Shown: in pieces, positions 8,575 through 18,000 of the stretch
Numbering within the stretch: the first letter of the stretch is position 1
Layout of the letters: each line of letters opens with the position of its first letter
Source: Arthrobacter_H sp030452125
GTDB taxonomy: Bacteria > Actinomycetota > Actinomycetes > Actinomycetales > Micrococcaceae
Reading direction: 5' to 3' (one strand)
Length of the DNA stretch: 64,000 nucleotides
Assembly (NCBI GenBank): GCA_052379645.1
Contig: JBQSYU010000013.1
Translations under genes and position numbers: made by a program
The notes under the pieces: model-generated
Told to the model about the DNA's origin: nothing
What the model saw: only the letters and a program-made list of their open reading frames with translations
Databases searched by the model: none

Positions 8575-10030
8575 GGTGTTCCTTCCGTGCTGCGTCCCCG
8601 ATCGGGGTTCCGTCCCAATTCGGGGCAGTGAATGCGCCCAACGGGTTCCCGGTGAGCGGATGCAGTTGTCCGGCGCCGGCGACGGGCAGGGAACTGCCAT
8701 CGAAGTCCGCCGAACCGTAGGTGTCGAACCACTCCTGCAGCTCGGCGCGCATCTCGGCGACCCGGTCGGCATGGGCCGGGTTATCAACCAGGTTCTCCCG
8801 TTCCTCCGGGTCGTTCTCCAGATCGTAGAGCTCGTGTGGGCCGTGGGGGTAACGGTGGTTGTACTTCCAGAAGCGATTGCGGATCATGCGGGAGGGGCCG
8901 TATTCGTCGAAGACCACTACGGGCCGGGGAACGGACGCCGCCTCCGTTTCCTGGCCAGTCAACACTGAGGCGAAGGAGCGACCGGGCCCCGTCTCGAATT
9001 CACTTGCCTCGAGACCGGCGAGTTCCAGCAGGGTGGCGGCGACGTCATAGGCGGAGAGTAGCTCCTGCGCCACCCGGCCGGTCTGGATGCTGCCGCGGTG
9101 GGAGAAGATGGCGGGAACCTTCACCGAGGAGTCGTAGAGGTTCTGCGGGAAGGTGCCGTTGCCCTTGCCCCAGATACCGTGATGACCACAGTTGAAGCCG
9201 TTGTCGCTGGAGAAGACCACGATCGTGTCCTCACGCAGTCCGAGTTCCTCGAGCCGGTGCAATACGCGCCCGATGCCGGCGTCCATGGCGCTGACCGCCG
9301 CGAAGTAGCCCACCAAGGCCGCACGGGTATCGGCCTCGCCGCCCAGCGGGACCCCACCCACGGTGGTGGTCCACGGGTGCATGGGTTCCTGTGGGCAGGA
9401 GGCGAAGGCCGTGTCCTCGTAAAGTCGCGTGAATTCTTCGGGGTGCTGGTCCTTCCACGGCATATGTGGGGCCGTGTAGTTCAGCGCCAGGAAGAACGGG
9501 GCATCCTGGCGGGCAGCCTGCTCGATGAACCCCACAGAGTCGTTGGTGATCGCGTCGGTCAGGTAGTCGGTGACCAATTCCTTCTCACCGTTGCGGTACA
9601 TGGTGGCGTGGTCGTAGGGGCATCCGCCACCCTCCAAGGCGTACCAATGGTCGAAGCCGTGGCGGGCCTCGTCATTGGCGCCAAGATGCCATTTTCCCGA
9701 CAGGCCCATGTAGTAGCCAGCGGCCGCCAACTCATCAGTGAAGAGTGGTTGGCCGGAGAGGAAGTCCGTGGCGTTGGGGCCGGCCTCGACGCCGTGCAGA
9801 TAGTCGTGGACTCCATGCCGGGAGGGTGGTTGGCCGGTCATGAGGCTCGCTCGGGCCGGGGAACACACGGGTGAGACACAAAAGAAGTTCTCCAACCTGG
9901 TGCCTTCGGCAGCCAACGCGTCCAGGGTGGGTGTCTGGATGTCCTCGTTGCCCGCGCATCCCATGGCCCAGGCGCCCTGATCGTCGCTGAGGATCATCAA
10001 GATGTTGGGTGGGTTCCGATGCACGGGCAC
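8564..10030 (-). CDS. Cytosolic sulfatase, Cys type (first gene of operon)
   Basis: Type I sulfatase, 488 aa. The N-terminus runs straight into the catalytic domain (NILMILSDDQGAWAMGC) with metal-binding aspartates near 16-17 and no signal peptide. Signature C-S-P-A-R at 56-60 (Cys56 becomes formylglycine); a later SSDNGFNCGHHGIWGKGNGT region carries the second metal motif. The start is GTG at 10030, or GTG at 10024, which is better spaced from GGAG. It leads a leftward operon with the second sulfatase and the cutC-like gene. Two different sulfatases in one operon fit the two common chondroitin sulfate positions (4-O and 6-O), which is inference. Confidence 0.9.
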   Translation of the reverse strand: MPVHRNPPNILMILSDDQGAWAMGCAGNEDIQTPTLDALAAEGTRLENFFCVSPVCSPARASLMTGQPPSRHGVHDYLHGVEAGPNATDFLSGQPLFTDELAAAGYYMGLSGKWHLGANDEARHGFDHWYALEGGGCPYDHATMYRNGEKELVTDYLTDAITNDSVGFIEQAARQDAPFFLALNYTAPHMPWKDQHPEEFTRLYEDTAFASCPQEPMHPWTTTVGGVPLGGEADTRAALVGYFAAVSAMDAGIGRVLHRLEELGLREDTIVVFSSDNGFNCGHHGIWGKGNGTFPQNLYDSSVKVPAIFSHRGSIQTGRVAQELLSAYDVAATLLELAGLEASEFETGPGRSFASVLTGQETEAASVPRPVVVFDEYGPSRMIRNRFWKYNHRYPHGPHELYDLENDPEERENLVDNPAHADRVAEMRAELQEWFDTYGSADFDGSSLPVAGAGQLHPLTGNPLGAFTAPNWDGTPIGDAARKEHHGA

Positions 10031-10236
10031 TCCTAGTCCTACACGGGATATGGCGGGTGTTCCTTACTTCATACCCGGCATTGTCGAGAGGAATAAAGAA
10101 TGACTAGGTGCCATCAGCGTCCTCTCGACGGAGAAAAACGGCTAAAACCCGGTGAATTCAGAAGTCATTGACGAATCATCCCTTAAAACTCCTTCAATGA
10201 TCGTGCATTATGGAAGGAATGACCAAAGGAGTATCC
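10031..10236. promoter_or_regulatory. Divergent promoter region with 10-base inverted repeat
   Basis: Gap between the sulfatase operon (leftward) and the GntR regulator (rightward). It contains GTCGAGAGGA (10083-10092) and its exact complement TCCTCTCGAC (10120-10129), 27 bases apart, and an AT-rich motif read leftward as CTTTATTCCT (10089-10098). The stretch 10173-10202 (ATCAT near its left end, ATGAT near its right end) resembles the AT-rich stretch at 3242-3269 upstream of the Gfo/Idh gene. Confidence 0.5.
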
Positions 10237-11466
10237 GTGCCAGACTACCGACGGCTCGTCGCCGACCAGGGGGAACTGCGTAACGTCCGCAAGCAGCCCC
10301 TGAAATTTCAGGAACTCAGTGAAGACCTTCGCCGGGAGATCCTCGCGGGCACTTGGGCCGTGGGCAGCAAGCTACCCACGGAGGCCCAACTCGCCCGGGA
10401 GACCGGCCTGTCTCTGACCACGGTCCGGCGTGCCTACGAGGATCTGGTCGAGAAAGGGCTCGTCATCAGGCGGCAGGGCGCCGGCAGCTTCGTCGCCCCC
10501 CCACCCTCGCGGGCCTTGAAGAAACCGCGCTACACCATCGGTGTTCTGCTGCCGGATACCCAGCTGTACTATCCGAAAGTCCTGCAGGGGATCGAGGAGC
10601 ACCTCACGGCGCAGGGGGCCAGCCTGCAGTTGTCCACCTACCATTACGATCTGAGCCGGGAGAACTCCAGCATCCAGTTCCTGCTCGACGCCGGCGTCGA
10701 CGGGCTGCTGCTCGTACCGACCCTGACCGGCATTCCCGATCCGGAGCGGAGGGTCGCCGAACTGGCGGCCCTGCCGGTCCCGGTGGTGCTGCTCGAGCGT
10801 AGCCTCGAGGACCTCGGGGCTGCGGATCGGACCGAACACATCTGCTCCGACCACCAGGGCGGGGCCTATGACGCGGTGAAACACCTGGCCGGGCTGGGCC
10901 ACGAACGCATCGCCGTGTTGACGAGGTCGAATGTAGCGGGCAAGAGCGCCAACCCCACCCAATCGGCCGTCGTCGCCGGGTACCGCAGTGCCGTAGTCGA
11001 CCTCGGACTTTTTGCCGACGGGGAGGAACTGCCGATTTTCAGTTCGACAAAACCCGAATGGGAGCAGGATCAGGCCGAGGCCATGTATACCCGGCTACGG
11101 GACAGCCGTGCGACGGCGGCCTTGGTGTTCGGGGACCGCGAAGCGACACTGCTGCAGACCGCAGCCCTGAGGCGTGGGGTGAACGTGCCCGAGGAACTAT
11201 CCCTGGTCTCCTATGACGATGAGATGGCCGATATCGCCCCGATCCCGTTGACGGCGATCTCGCCCGCGAAGCACCGTTTGGGCATGATGGCCGCAGAGAT
11301 CTTGCTGCGCCGGTTGAAAGAAGGCGATGCCTGCCCGATCTACCAGATCCGTCTGCGACCGCGCATTGTGGTGCGCGAATCCTGTGCCACCGTGCCGGGC
11401 ACCGCCACCGCGGGCCCGACGGACCGCCGGGCCCCGGCTCCTAGTGCTGCCGGCCCGACGGCGTGA
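10237..11466 (+). CDS. GntR-type regulator with LacI-like sugar-binding domain
   Basis: Transcription regulator, 409 aa from GTG 10237, which has AAAGGAG five bases upstream; an ATG at 10210 in frame lacks a ribosome site. An N-terminal winged helix of GntR type spans about 22-87 (LPTEAQLARETGLSLTTVRR, RRQGAGSFV). From about 98 on it is a periplasmic-binding-protein-like effector domain as in AraR (YTIGVLLPDTQLYYPKVLQG). It probably senses an oligosaccharide breakdown product and controls the surrounding lyase, sulfatase and transporter genes. The last about 25 residues are Ala/Pro/Thr-rich, and the 3' end overlaps the convergent lyase gene by 26 bases. Confidence 0.88.
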   Translation: MPDYRRLVADQGELRNVRKQPLKFQELSEDLRREILAGTWAVGSKLPTEAQLARETGLSLTTVRRAYEDLVEKGLVIRRQGAGSFVAPPPSRALKKPRYTIGVLLPDTQLYYPKVLQGIEEHLTAQGASLQLSTYHYDLSRENSSIQFLLDAGVDGLLLVPTLTGIPDPERRVAELAALPVPVVLLERSLEDLGAADRTEHICSDHQGGAYDAVKHLAGLGHERIAVLTRSNVAGKSANPTQSAVVAGYRSAVVDLGLFADGEELPIFSSTKPEWEQDQAEAMYTRLRDSRATAALVFGDREATLLQTAALRRGVNVPEELSLVSYDDEMADIAPIPLTAISPAKHRLGMMAAEILLRRLKEGDACPIYQIRLRPRIVVRESCATVPGTATAGPTDRRAPAPSAAGPTA

Positions 11467-13870
11467 AGGTCCGCGGGCCCTTGGCCTGAACGGCGAGGTG
11501 CACCGTGGCCCCAGCCAGACCGCGGGTATCGACCTCTAGCGTCGTCGACCCGTCGGCGTTGCGGGTCAGCCTGGCTCTATCACCCTCGAGGAGCCGGTAG
11601 CGCCGCCTGGTCCTGAAGGTCAACGAGAGCGAGGAAGCGCCCTGGGTGGGTTCGCTGATCGACAACTGAAGCCGGTTTCCGTCCTCGCGCTGGACGACGC
11701 AGGCCGGGCCCGACAGTTCGAGGTCGGCGACCGTGCCCTGCCCCCAGAACGTGGCGGCCAGCGTCTTCTCGTGGGCGAAGGAGACGGCCTGGGCGACCGC
11801 GTCATTACGCAGCACCGTGTGCTGCTTCCGTCGGGCGAGTTTCGCAGCCCCCTGGATCGAGGCGCCCGGGGCGATCAGGTACGCGTAGCCGGCCTGCTCC
11901 GGTGAGGTGCCGTGATCGAAATAGAGCGTGGCGTAGTTGCGTTTCTGCACCTCGGTGCTGCCCTTGGCGTTGACATCTGACCAGGACCCCGACCGGCGTT
12001 CGCGCAGCACGTGAAGTGGCGCTTCGTCCAGCGCGACGTAAGCGCCGAAGCCCTCTAGATGGACCCAGCGGTCCGATGAGAGGACTGACTCAGCATCGGT
12101 CGCCGCCGCGACGCGCCCCGAAGCGGTGACCAAGGCGTTGGAGCCCTGGTGCAGGTTGCGGTGGTCCACGATGGTTTCCACCGGTGCCGAGGAACCGGTG
12201 TGGATGTCGGAGCCCAGGCACACGATGACGTCCTCGCTGACGAACCAGGATTTGCGGGCGCTGAGCCCGGTGCCTCCGGGACCGATGAGATGCTGTCCGA
12301 CGGCGGCGATCTCCTCGTTGGCGCTCGAGCCGGTCCATTCGTTGTCCGGTGTCCCGGCCCCCCACTGGCCCTCGACCCTATCCGGCAGGGACGTGGTGTC
12401 TACGGTGGTCCCGGGTAGCCTGACATGGTTTGCGGTGGCCCAGAAGGCGTCGTCGTACTGGCCCAGATCGGCGTCATGGACATAGGTCATGCCCGAGCCG
12501 GAATGGTAGCCCCGGTCATTTTCGCCGTTGCCGCATTCGTACCAGGAGATCCGGTTGCTGCACATCGCCGTGGACAGCGACCATTGGGGGCCGCGGTGCA
12601 TGGTGCGGTCCATGGCCGGGAACAGGAAATGGCCGGCCAGTGGGGCCGCCGGCGACAGGCCCAGCGACAGGAGTTCCTTCACCAGTGCCGTACGCGCGAC
12701 GCTGGCTCCGTCCAGAATGGGGGCGTGGTCGTTATCGGTGATCCATTGCAACGCGCGCCGGCGCCAGCGCTTGGCGGTGGGTGCGTCGACGGCACGTGAC
12801 AGCAGCAGCACGGCCTCGATGGTGCTGGCCCCCAAATCGAAACCGGTGTTTTCCTCGCGGGAGACGCTGCGCCCGCGCACCGAATCGGCCATGGCCCCGG
12901 CCATCAGGCAGGGGGCAAAGGAGTCCTCAACGGTTTTGAAGAGGATGTCCCGGCTCGGATCGGAGACCGCGGCATCGGTTCCACCGAGCAGCGCGAAGAG
13001 CTTGGCGAGACCACTGAGCAGAACCACCCCGTAGGAGCCGGTATAGGGGGTGGTGCTGTGCTGGATGAAGGAGCCGTCGGCAAAGAAGCCGTTGCCGCTG
13101 GTGACGTACTGCCACACCTCGGCCAGTCCGGCGACGGCATGGTGGAGCTTCTCTTCGTTCCCGTCGACCAGTGAGCGGACGATGATGCCCTGGCACAGGT
13201 CCACGCGGTTCGCCCCGACCGAGGTGATCTTCCCGCGCGAGGGCGGGAACTGCTGCCACGGGTCCGGCACGAAGTGGTCGATCGCTGCGCAGTATGCGGC
13301 CCGCTCGTCCTCGTCCAGCTCGTCGAAGAGCAGTACCAGCGTGTCCGCCAGGGCCCGGGGAACCCCGATTTCCCAGGCCCACCAGTTGCCCTCCTCCTCA
13401 GTGGTGTCGTTGTAGCGCAGCCGGTGGGCGTCGGACAGCCCGGCACGGATCTGCTTCAACAAGGTGCCCTGGCCGAAGGAAGCCGCCCCGGGGGTGGCCC
13501 AAGCAGTGGCCATCTGGGATAAGCGCACATACGTATAGCGCAGGTCCCCGGCTGCGGCCAGGTCCAAGTCCGTGAAGATCCGGGCTCTGGCCGTGGAGGA
13601 GTCCAGGGTGGCCACGGCCGATGCGGCGGCGTGGTCCAGGGTGGCCAAGGCGTTGGCGAAATCCCGATCGCCGGCAATGAATTCCCTCCGGCCGGTGAGC
13701 TGGTCCACCCAGGTGGAGCGCAGTGTGGCGAAATCGGCGCTTGATAAGGCGGGCAATTCGGCAGCCTGGGCAGGCTGGGCGGTTTGGCTGATGAAGCTCA
13801 GGAGCAGGCCGGTCACGGCCACCCCTCCGGCGCCCTTAAGCGCGGTCCTGCGGGATAGTTCCTGGTCCAT
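11441..13870 (-). CDS. Exported polysaccharide lyase family 8 (hyaluronate/chondroitin AC type)
   Basis: Extracellular lyase cleaving hyaluronan or chondroitin by beta-elimination to unsaturated disaccharides; 809 aa. Tat signal: SRRTALKGAGG at 6-16, hydrophobic core, AQAAE cleavage region near 35-38. The catalytic triad of the family is present with exact spacing: Asn221 (GANRVD), His271 and Tyr280 (HSTTPYTGSYG), matching the 50- and 9-residue intervals of the pneumococcal hyaluronate lyase (Asn349, His399, Tyr408). The aromatic patch Trp163-Trp164 also matches (Trp291-Trp292). An alpha/alpha toroid is followed by beta-sandwich domains. The start has AGGAG upstream. Hyaluronan versus chondroitin preference cannot be decided here. 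Confidence 0.92.
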   Translation of the reverse strand: MDQELSRRTALKGAGGVAVTGLLLSFISQTAQPAQAAELPALSSADFATLRSTWVDQLTGRREFIAGDRDFANALATLDHAAASAVATLDSSTARARIFTDLDLAAAGDLRYTYVRLSQMATAWATPGAASFGQGTLLKQIRAGLSDAHRLRYNDTTEEEGNWWAWEIGVPRALADTLVLLFDELDEDERAAYCAAIDHFVPDPWQQFPPSRGKITSVGANRVDLCQGIIVRSLVDGNEEKLHHAVAGLAEVWQYVTSGNGFFADGSFIQHSTTPYTGSYGVVLLSGLAKLFALLGGTDAAVSDPSRDILFKTVEDSFAPCLMAGAMADSVRGRSVSREENTGFDLGASTIEAVLLLSRAVDAPTAKRWRRRALQWITDNDHAPILDGASVARTALVKELLSLGLSPAAPLAGHFLFPAMDRTMHRGPQWSLSTAMCSNRISWYECGNGENDRGYHSGSGMTYVHDADLGQYDDAFWATANHVRLPGTTVDTTSLPDRVEGQWGAGTPDNEWTGSSANEEIAAVGQHLIGPGGTGLSARKSWFVSEDVIVCLGSDIHTGSSAPVETIVDHRNLHQGSNALVTASGRVAAATDAESVLSSDRWVHLEGFGAYVALDEAPLHVLRERRSGSWSDVNAKGSTEVQKRNYATLYFDHGTSPEQAGYAYLIAPGASIQGAAKLARRKQHTVLRNDAVAQAVSFAHEKTLAATFWGQGTVADLELSGPACVVQREDGNRLQLSISEPTQGASSLSLTFRTRRRYRLLEGDRARLTRNADGSTTLEVDTRGLAGATVHLAVQAKGPRTFTPSGRQH

Positions 13871-13953
13871 GAATTCGCTCCTGATGTCCGTGACGGGGCC
13901 GGCCCCGAGTGCCGGTGCCCTGTTGGAGGGGAACTCAACGGCACGTCAAGGTA

Positions 13954-13963
13954 AGGAATAAAG
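13954..13963 (-). promoter_or_regulatory. CTTTATTCCT motif upstream of PL8 lyase
   Basis: Read in the direction of the lyase gene this is CTTTATTCCT, 84 bases before its start. The same ten bases occur 59 bases before the sulfatase start (10089-10098), and TTTATTCCT lies about 134 bases before the chondroitinase start (14927-14935), always in the orientation of the gene. Candidate promoter element or activator site shared by the degradative genes. Confidence 0.4.
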
Positions 13964-14037
13964 CAGTAGCGCCTGAACGGAACATGGCCAACAATGGAGC
14001 ACACCACCGTCAGCGATACCAAGGAGCACCACGCCCC

Positions 14038-14874
14038 ATGCAACTGTCCTTCTCCACGTTGGGATGCCCAGACGCCGATGTCGACGAAGTGCTGGCGCTC
14101 GCCGGCGAGCACGGTGCCACCGGCGTCGAACTGCGGATGCACGAGGGTGGAATTATCTCCGCCAGCATGGACGACGCCGAGCGTGGGAAGGTCAAGACCG
14201 CCTTCGCCGATGCCGGGATCACCATCTTGGCGGTGGGGAGCTATGTCAAGATCTGCGCGCCCGGAAAGGACATCGACGTCTTTCGGGAACTCGAGGCCGC
14301 GCTGCGGCTCGCGGCAGACATCGGGGCGAAGGCCGTGAGGGTCTTTCCCGGTGCCGGACTGGATTCAACCTCCGAGGACGACCGCGAGGAGGCCTTTGAG
14401 TTGGAGGAAAATGCAGTCCGCAGGCTGACGGCGGCCGAAGGGCCGGCGGCCATGCATGGGGTCCAGCTCTTATTGGAGACTCATGATTCGCATCCACGCG
14501 GGGTCGATGCCGCACGCATCCTGTTCCCGCTGGGGCCGCAGGGCGCGGTGCGCACCATTTGGGATGTCCTGCACCCGTGGAAACGCGGGGAGGAACCCGA
14601 AGCGACCGTGAAGGCGCTCGCCGGGCGCATCGAGTACCTCCAGCTCAAGGATGCCCGCCGTGGCTCCACCGCCGATGCCCCGATCCTGACCCTGCCAGGG
14701 GAGGGGGACATCCCGTTGGAGAAGATGCTCCGGCTGTACGGGGAACAGGCGCCGACCGGAGTCGACCCCTGGGTGTCCTTGGAATGGGAGAAGGCCTGGA
14801 ACCCCGATTTGCCGGAGCTGGGCGAGGCGCTGGCCGCCACCCGGAAGATCCTCGACTCGCTGTCCTCGAGCTAA
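14038..14874 (+). CDS. Sugar phosphate isomerase/epimerase family protein
   Basis: Cytosolic TIM-barrel protein of the xylose-isomerase-like AP2 superfamily, 278 aa. The start is ATG 14038, preceded by AAGGAG at 14021-14026. It begins with the family opening MQLSFSTLGCPDADVDEVL; metal-binding candidates are Glu147 (LLLETHDSHP), Asp176/His179 (TIWDVLHPW) and a late Glu (SLEWEKAW). It would isomerise or epimerise a sugar from the GAG degradation path; the substrate is not determined. It stands divergent from the PL8 lyase gene, 194 bases ahead of the large chondroitinase gene in the same direction. Confidence 0.8.
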   Translation: MQLSFSTLGCPDADVDEVLALAGEHGATGVELRMHEGGIISASMDDAERGKVKTAFADAGITILAVGSYVKICAPGKDIDVFRELEAALRLAADIGAKAVRVFPGAGLDSTSEDDREEAFELEENAVRRLTAAEGPAAMHGVQLLLETHDSHPRGVDAARILFPLGPQGAVRTIWDVLHPWKRGEEPEATVKALAGRIEYLQLKDARRGSTADAPILTLPGEGDIPLEKMLRLYGEQAPTGVDPWVSLEWEKAWNPDLPELGEALAATRKILDSLSSS

Positions 14875-15068
14875 TCCGCCGTCCGGCTTGAGGCCCGCGC
14901 GGCCGGACAGAACTTCGGGGTGCTCATTTATTCCTATGGTGTGCGTCACCTTGACTGACCGTGTCCCAGCTGGAGGCACCCGGTGAAATGCCGGAGGTGT
15001 CTACCAGATTGAGCTCATGGAAAGCCCTTCCGGTTGCCCGTTCGCGTACCGGAGAAGATTGGAAAACA
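14875..15068 (+). promoter_or_regulatory. Promoter region of chondroitinase gene
   Basis: Gap of 194 bases with TTTATTCCT at 14927-14935 and an ACCTTGAC stretch near 14948-14955 that could serve as a -35 element. The AT-rich motif also occurs in front of the other lyase and the sulfatase. No terminator is evident after the isomerase gene. Confidence 0.4.
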
Positions 15069-18000
15069 ATGAACTGGACCAACCTCGAATTCAACCGACG
15101 CACCCTCATCAAGGTCGGCAGCGTCGCCAGCGCGGGGGCTGCGTTCGCGCTCAGCGCCGCACCTGCCCAAGCCGCCGGTGCCCGGGTCCCGATGGCCCCC
15201 GCGGCTCCCGGTGACGTCGAAGCGAAGGCCCTGGCCCTGCAGCCGCCGACCTTCCTCTTCGAAACGAAGGTGCCCGAGCAGGTCACTGCGGTCTCGGGGG
15301 CGGAGCCCGCGATCAGTGACGAGCAGGCCATCATCGGCAAGCACTCCCTCCGCTGGGACTACTCCGCCGGCTCCGTCCTGCAGATCGATGCGGCACTGGA
15401 CGCCGAGGACTCCAGAATCCCGGAGGACGACGAGACGAAGCTCGGATCGCGCAGCACCTTCGGCCTGTGGATCTACAATTCCACGGCCCGCCAGGGCACC
15501 CTGCGCCTGGAATTCGGCCGGCAGGGAAGCAAGGACGCCTGGTGCGACCTCCATCTGGACTTCACCGGCTGGCGAACCGTCTGGATCCGCCTGGCCCAGG
15601 ACCTGGAAGGCACACCGCGCCGCGACATGGATACCCTCCGGTTCGTCGCCCCGTCGTCGGGTTCCGGGACGCTCTTCCTGGACCAGCTGGTCCTGAACAT
15701 GTCCATGCGCACCGACCACCCGATGCGGAGCGAGCAGGCCCCTTTCGTCAACCCGGAAGCCGATACGGCGCAAAATGCGCATTGGCTCGCCCTGCTGAAG
15801 TTCCAGGAACTACAGGATGCCCAGGCGCCGGCACCGGTCACAGATGCGACGTTGCTGGCCGATGTGTCGACGGTGAAGTCCAGGTACCTTGAGGCCTACC
15901 TCACCGGTGGCGGCGCGACCACGGGCTCGCAGGTGGCCGATCTGACGGCGCAACTGGCCAAGCTCGGCATCCCCGAGCGGTCCACCAGTGGGCCGGCGAC
16001 ACCGGTCCTCTTGAACCAGCAGGCCATCTTCCCGCCTCAGATCGCCCCCGAACTGGCTGCGCTGGCTGGAAGCGCCAAACTGCGCACGCTCACGGATCTG
16101 ATGCAGAAGATCGCCCGGGCCTGGGAACGTGCCGATGCCACGCGCAGGCCGCTGGTGGCCGAGCTGTACGTCCGCGCCGTCTTGCATCTTCGCCGCGTGG
16201 GTTGGGCCAAGGGCAGTAGCCAGGGCAGTGTCCACCATCTCGGATACAACATCCGTGGGTACTACGACTCCGTCTTTATCATGAAGGACGTCCTCCAGGA
16301 TGAAGGATTGCTGGAGGAAGCCCGGGCCGATGTCGACTGGTTCGTCGGCCTGGGGCGCGTTCTCGAACGCCCGCTGCGACGCGATGGCATCATGGACATC
16401 TACAACACGAACGTCCGGGGCCTTGTGGCAGCGGCCATGCTGCGGGAGACTCCTGGCGAACAGGCGGCTTGGCTTTCAGCCGTCCGCGACTTCCTCGATG
16501 TCACCCTGCAGCCAAGTGACGGTTTGCAGGGCGGAATTAAAGCCGATGGCTCGGGATTCCACCATGTCGGGTTCTACCCCGCCTACAGCGCTGATGGCCT
16601 CTCCGGACTGGCGCCAATGGTCATGGTCCTGGGTGGCACGTCGTTCCGTCTGTCCGAGGCGGCGCACTCCCTGTTGAAAAAGGCGGTGCTGGGGATGCGC
16701 ACCTTTGCCAATAAATTCGAATGGTCGCTGACCGTGTGTAACCGCCATCCAAAGGCGGGCCAAACACTCAAGCTCGATCCCTTCCAGTGGCTGTTCCAGG
16801 CTGGCACGCCCGACGGGAAGAAGGCCCTGGACCCCGAACTGGGGGCTGCCTTCCTGCGCCTGCTGCCGGAAAAGCAGTCTTCGATCCACCAACGGCTGGC
16901 CGCCAAATTGGCTGCTACCGGGGTCACCGTGGAAGATTCCCCGACGGGCCACTGGACCTACAACTACGGCGCCCTCGGAGTGCACCGCCGCGAGGACTGG
17001 TCGGTGACCGTTCGCGGACACAACCGCTACCTGTGGAGCTCGGAGACCTACGAAAACGCCAATATCTATGGCCGCTACGGCACCTACGGGCAGATCAACG
17101 TTCAGTCCACGGGCGATCCGATCACCCTGCTGGATAGCGGGTTCTCCCAGGAAGGCTGGGATTGGGGGCGTTTCCCGGGCACGACGGCGATCCATAAGCC
17201 CGTTGATGACCTGTTCATCGATCTCGGGCTCGGAGTGGAAATCATGCCACTCTCGGATTCGCGCTTCGGCGGGGCCACCAACATCGATGGCCGGCACGGT
17301 CTCTTTGCCATGGACCTGCACGAGATCCCTTCCTGGGATCCCAGCCACCGGGCCCGCAAATCAGTGTTCCTTTTCGACGAGCGGGTCATCGCAGTGGGTA
17401 CGGGGATCGAAAACAATGACCGCCGAAACGAAACGGGGACGACCCTGTTCCAGAGCCACCTGGCGGCGACGTCGGAGCCCACCTACATCGACTCCACCCG
17501 GCCCGTCGCCGACTTCCCGCTCGAGCGCAAATCGCGCAAGAAATCCAAGCATGCACAATGGCTGGCCGACGGGAAGGGCAATGGCTACTACATCCCGGCC
17601 AAGCAGCACCTGGGGATCGAGCGTTCCACGCAGAAGTCGAAGGACCAGAGCTCCGGAGAACCCACCAGTGGGGACTTCGCCACGGCGTGGCTGAGCCATG
17701 GGACCAAACCGAGGAGCGGATCCTATGAATACGCGATGCTGATCGGGCGGACTCCACAACAAACGGCGGCCTTCGCGAAAGCCATGGGCGGCCGGCGAGC
17801 CCCCTATGAGGTGTTGGAGGCGCGCTCCGACCGGCATGCAGTCCGCGATCGGGAGACCGGTATCACCGGCTACGCGGTCTTCGAGGCGGGGCACGGGTTC
17901 GAGGGCGATATCGAAGGGGTGGATACTCCTTCGTTGTTGATGACCCGGCGTGAAAAGAACCGTCTGGTCATGTCGGTGACGGATCCGGATCTCCGCCTGT

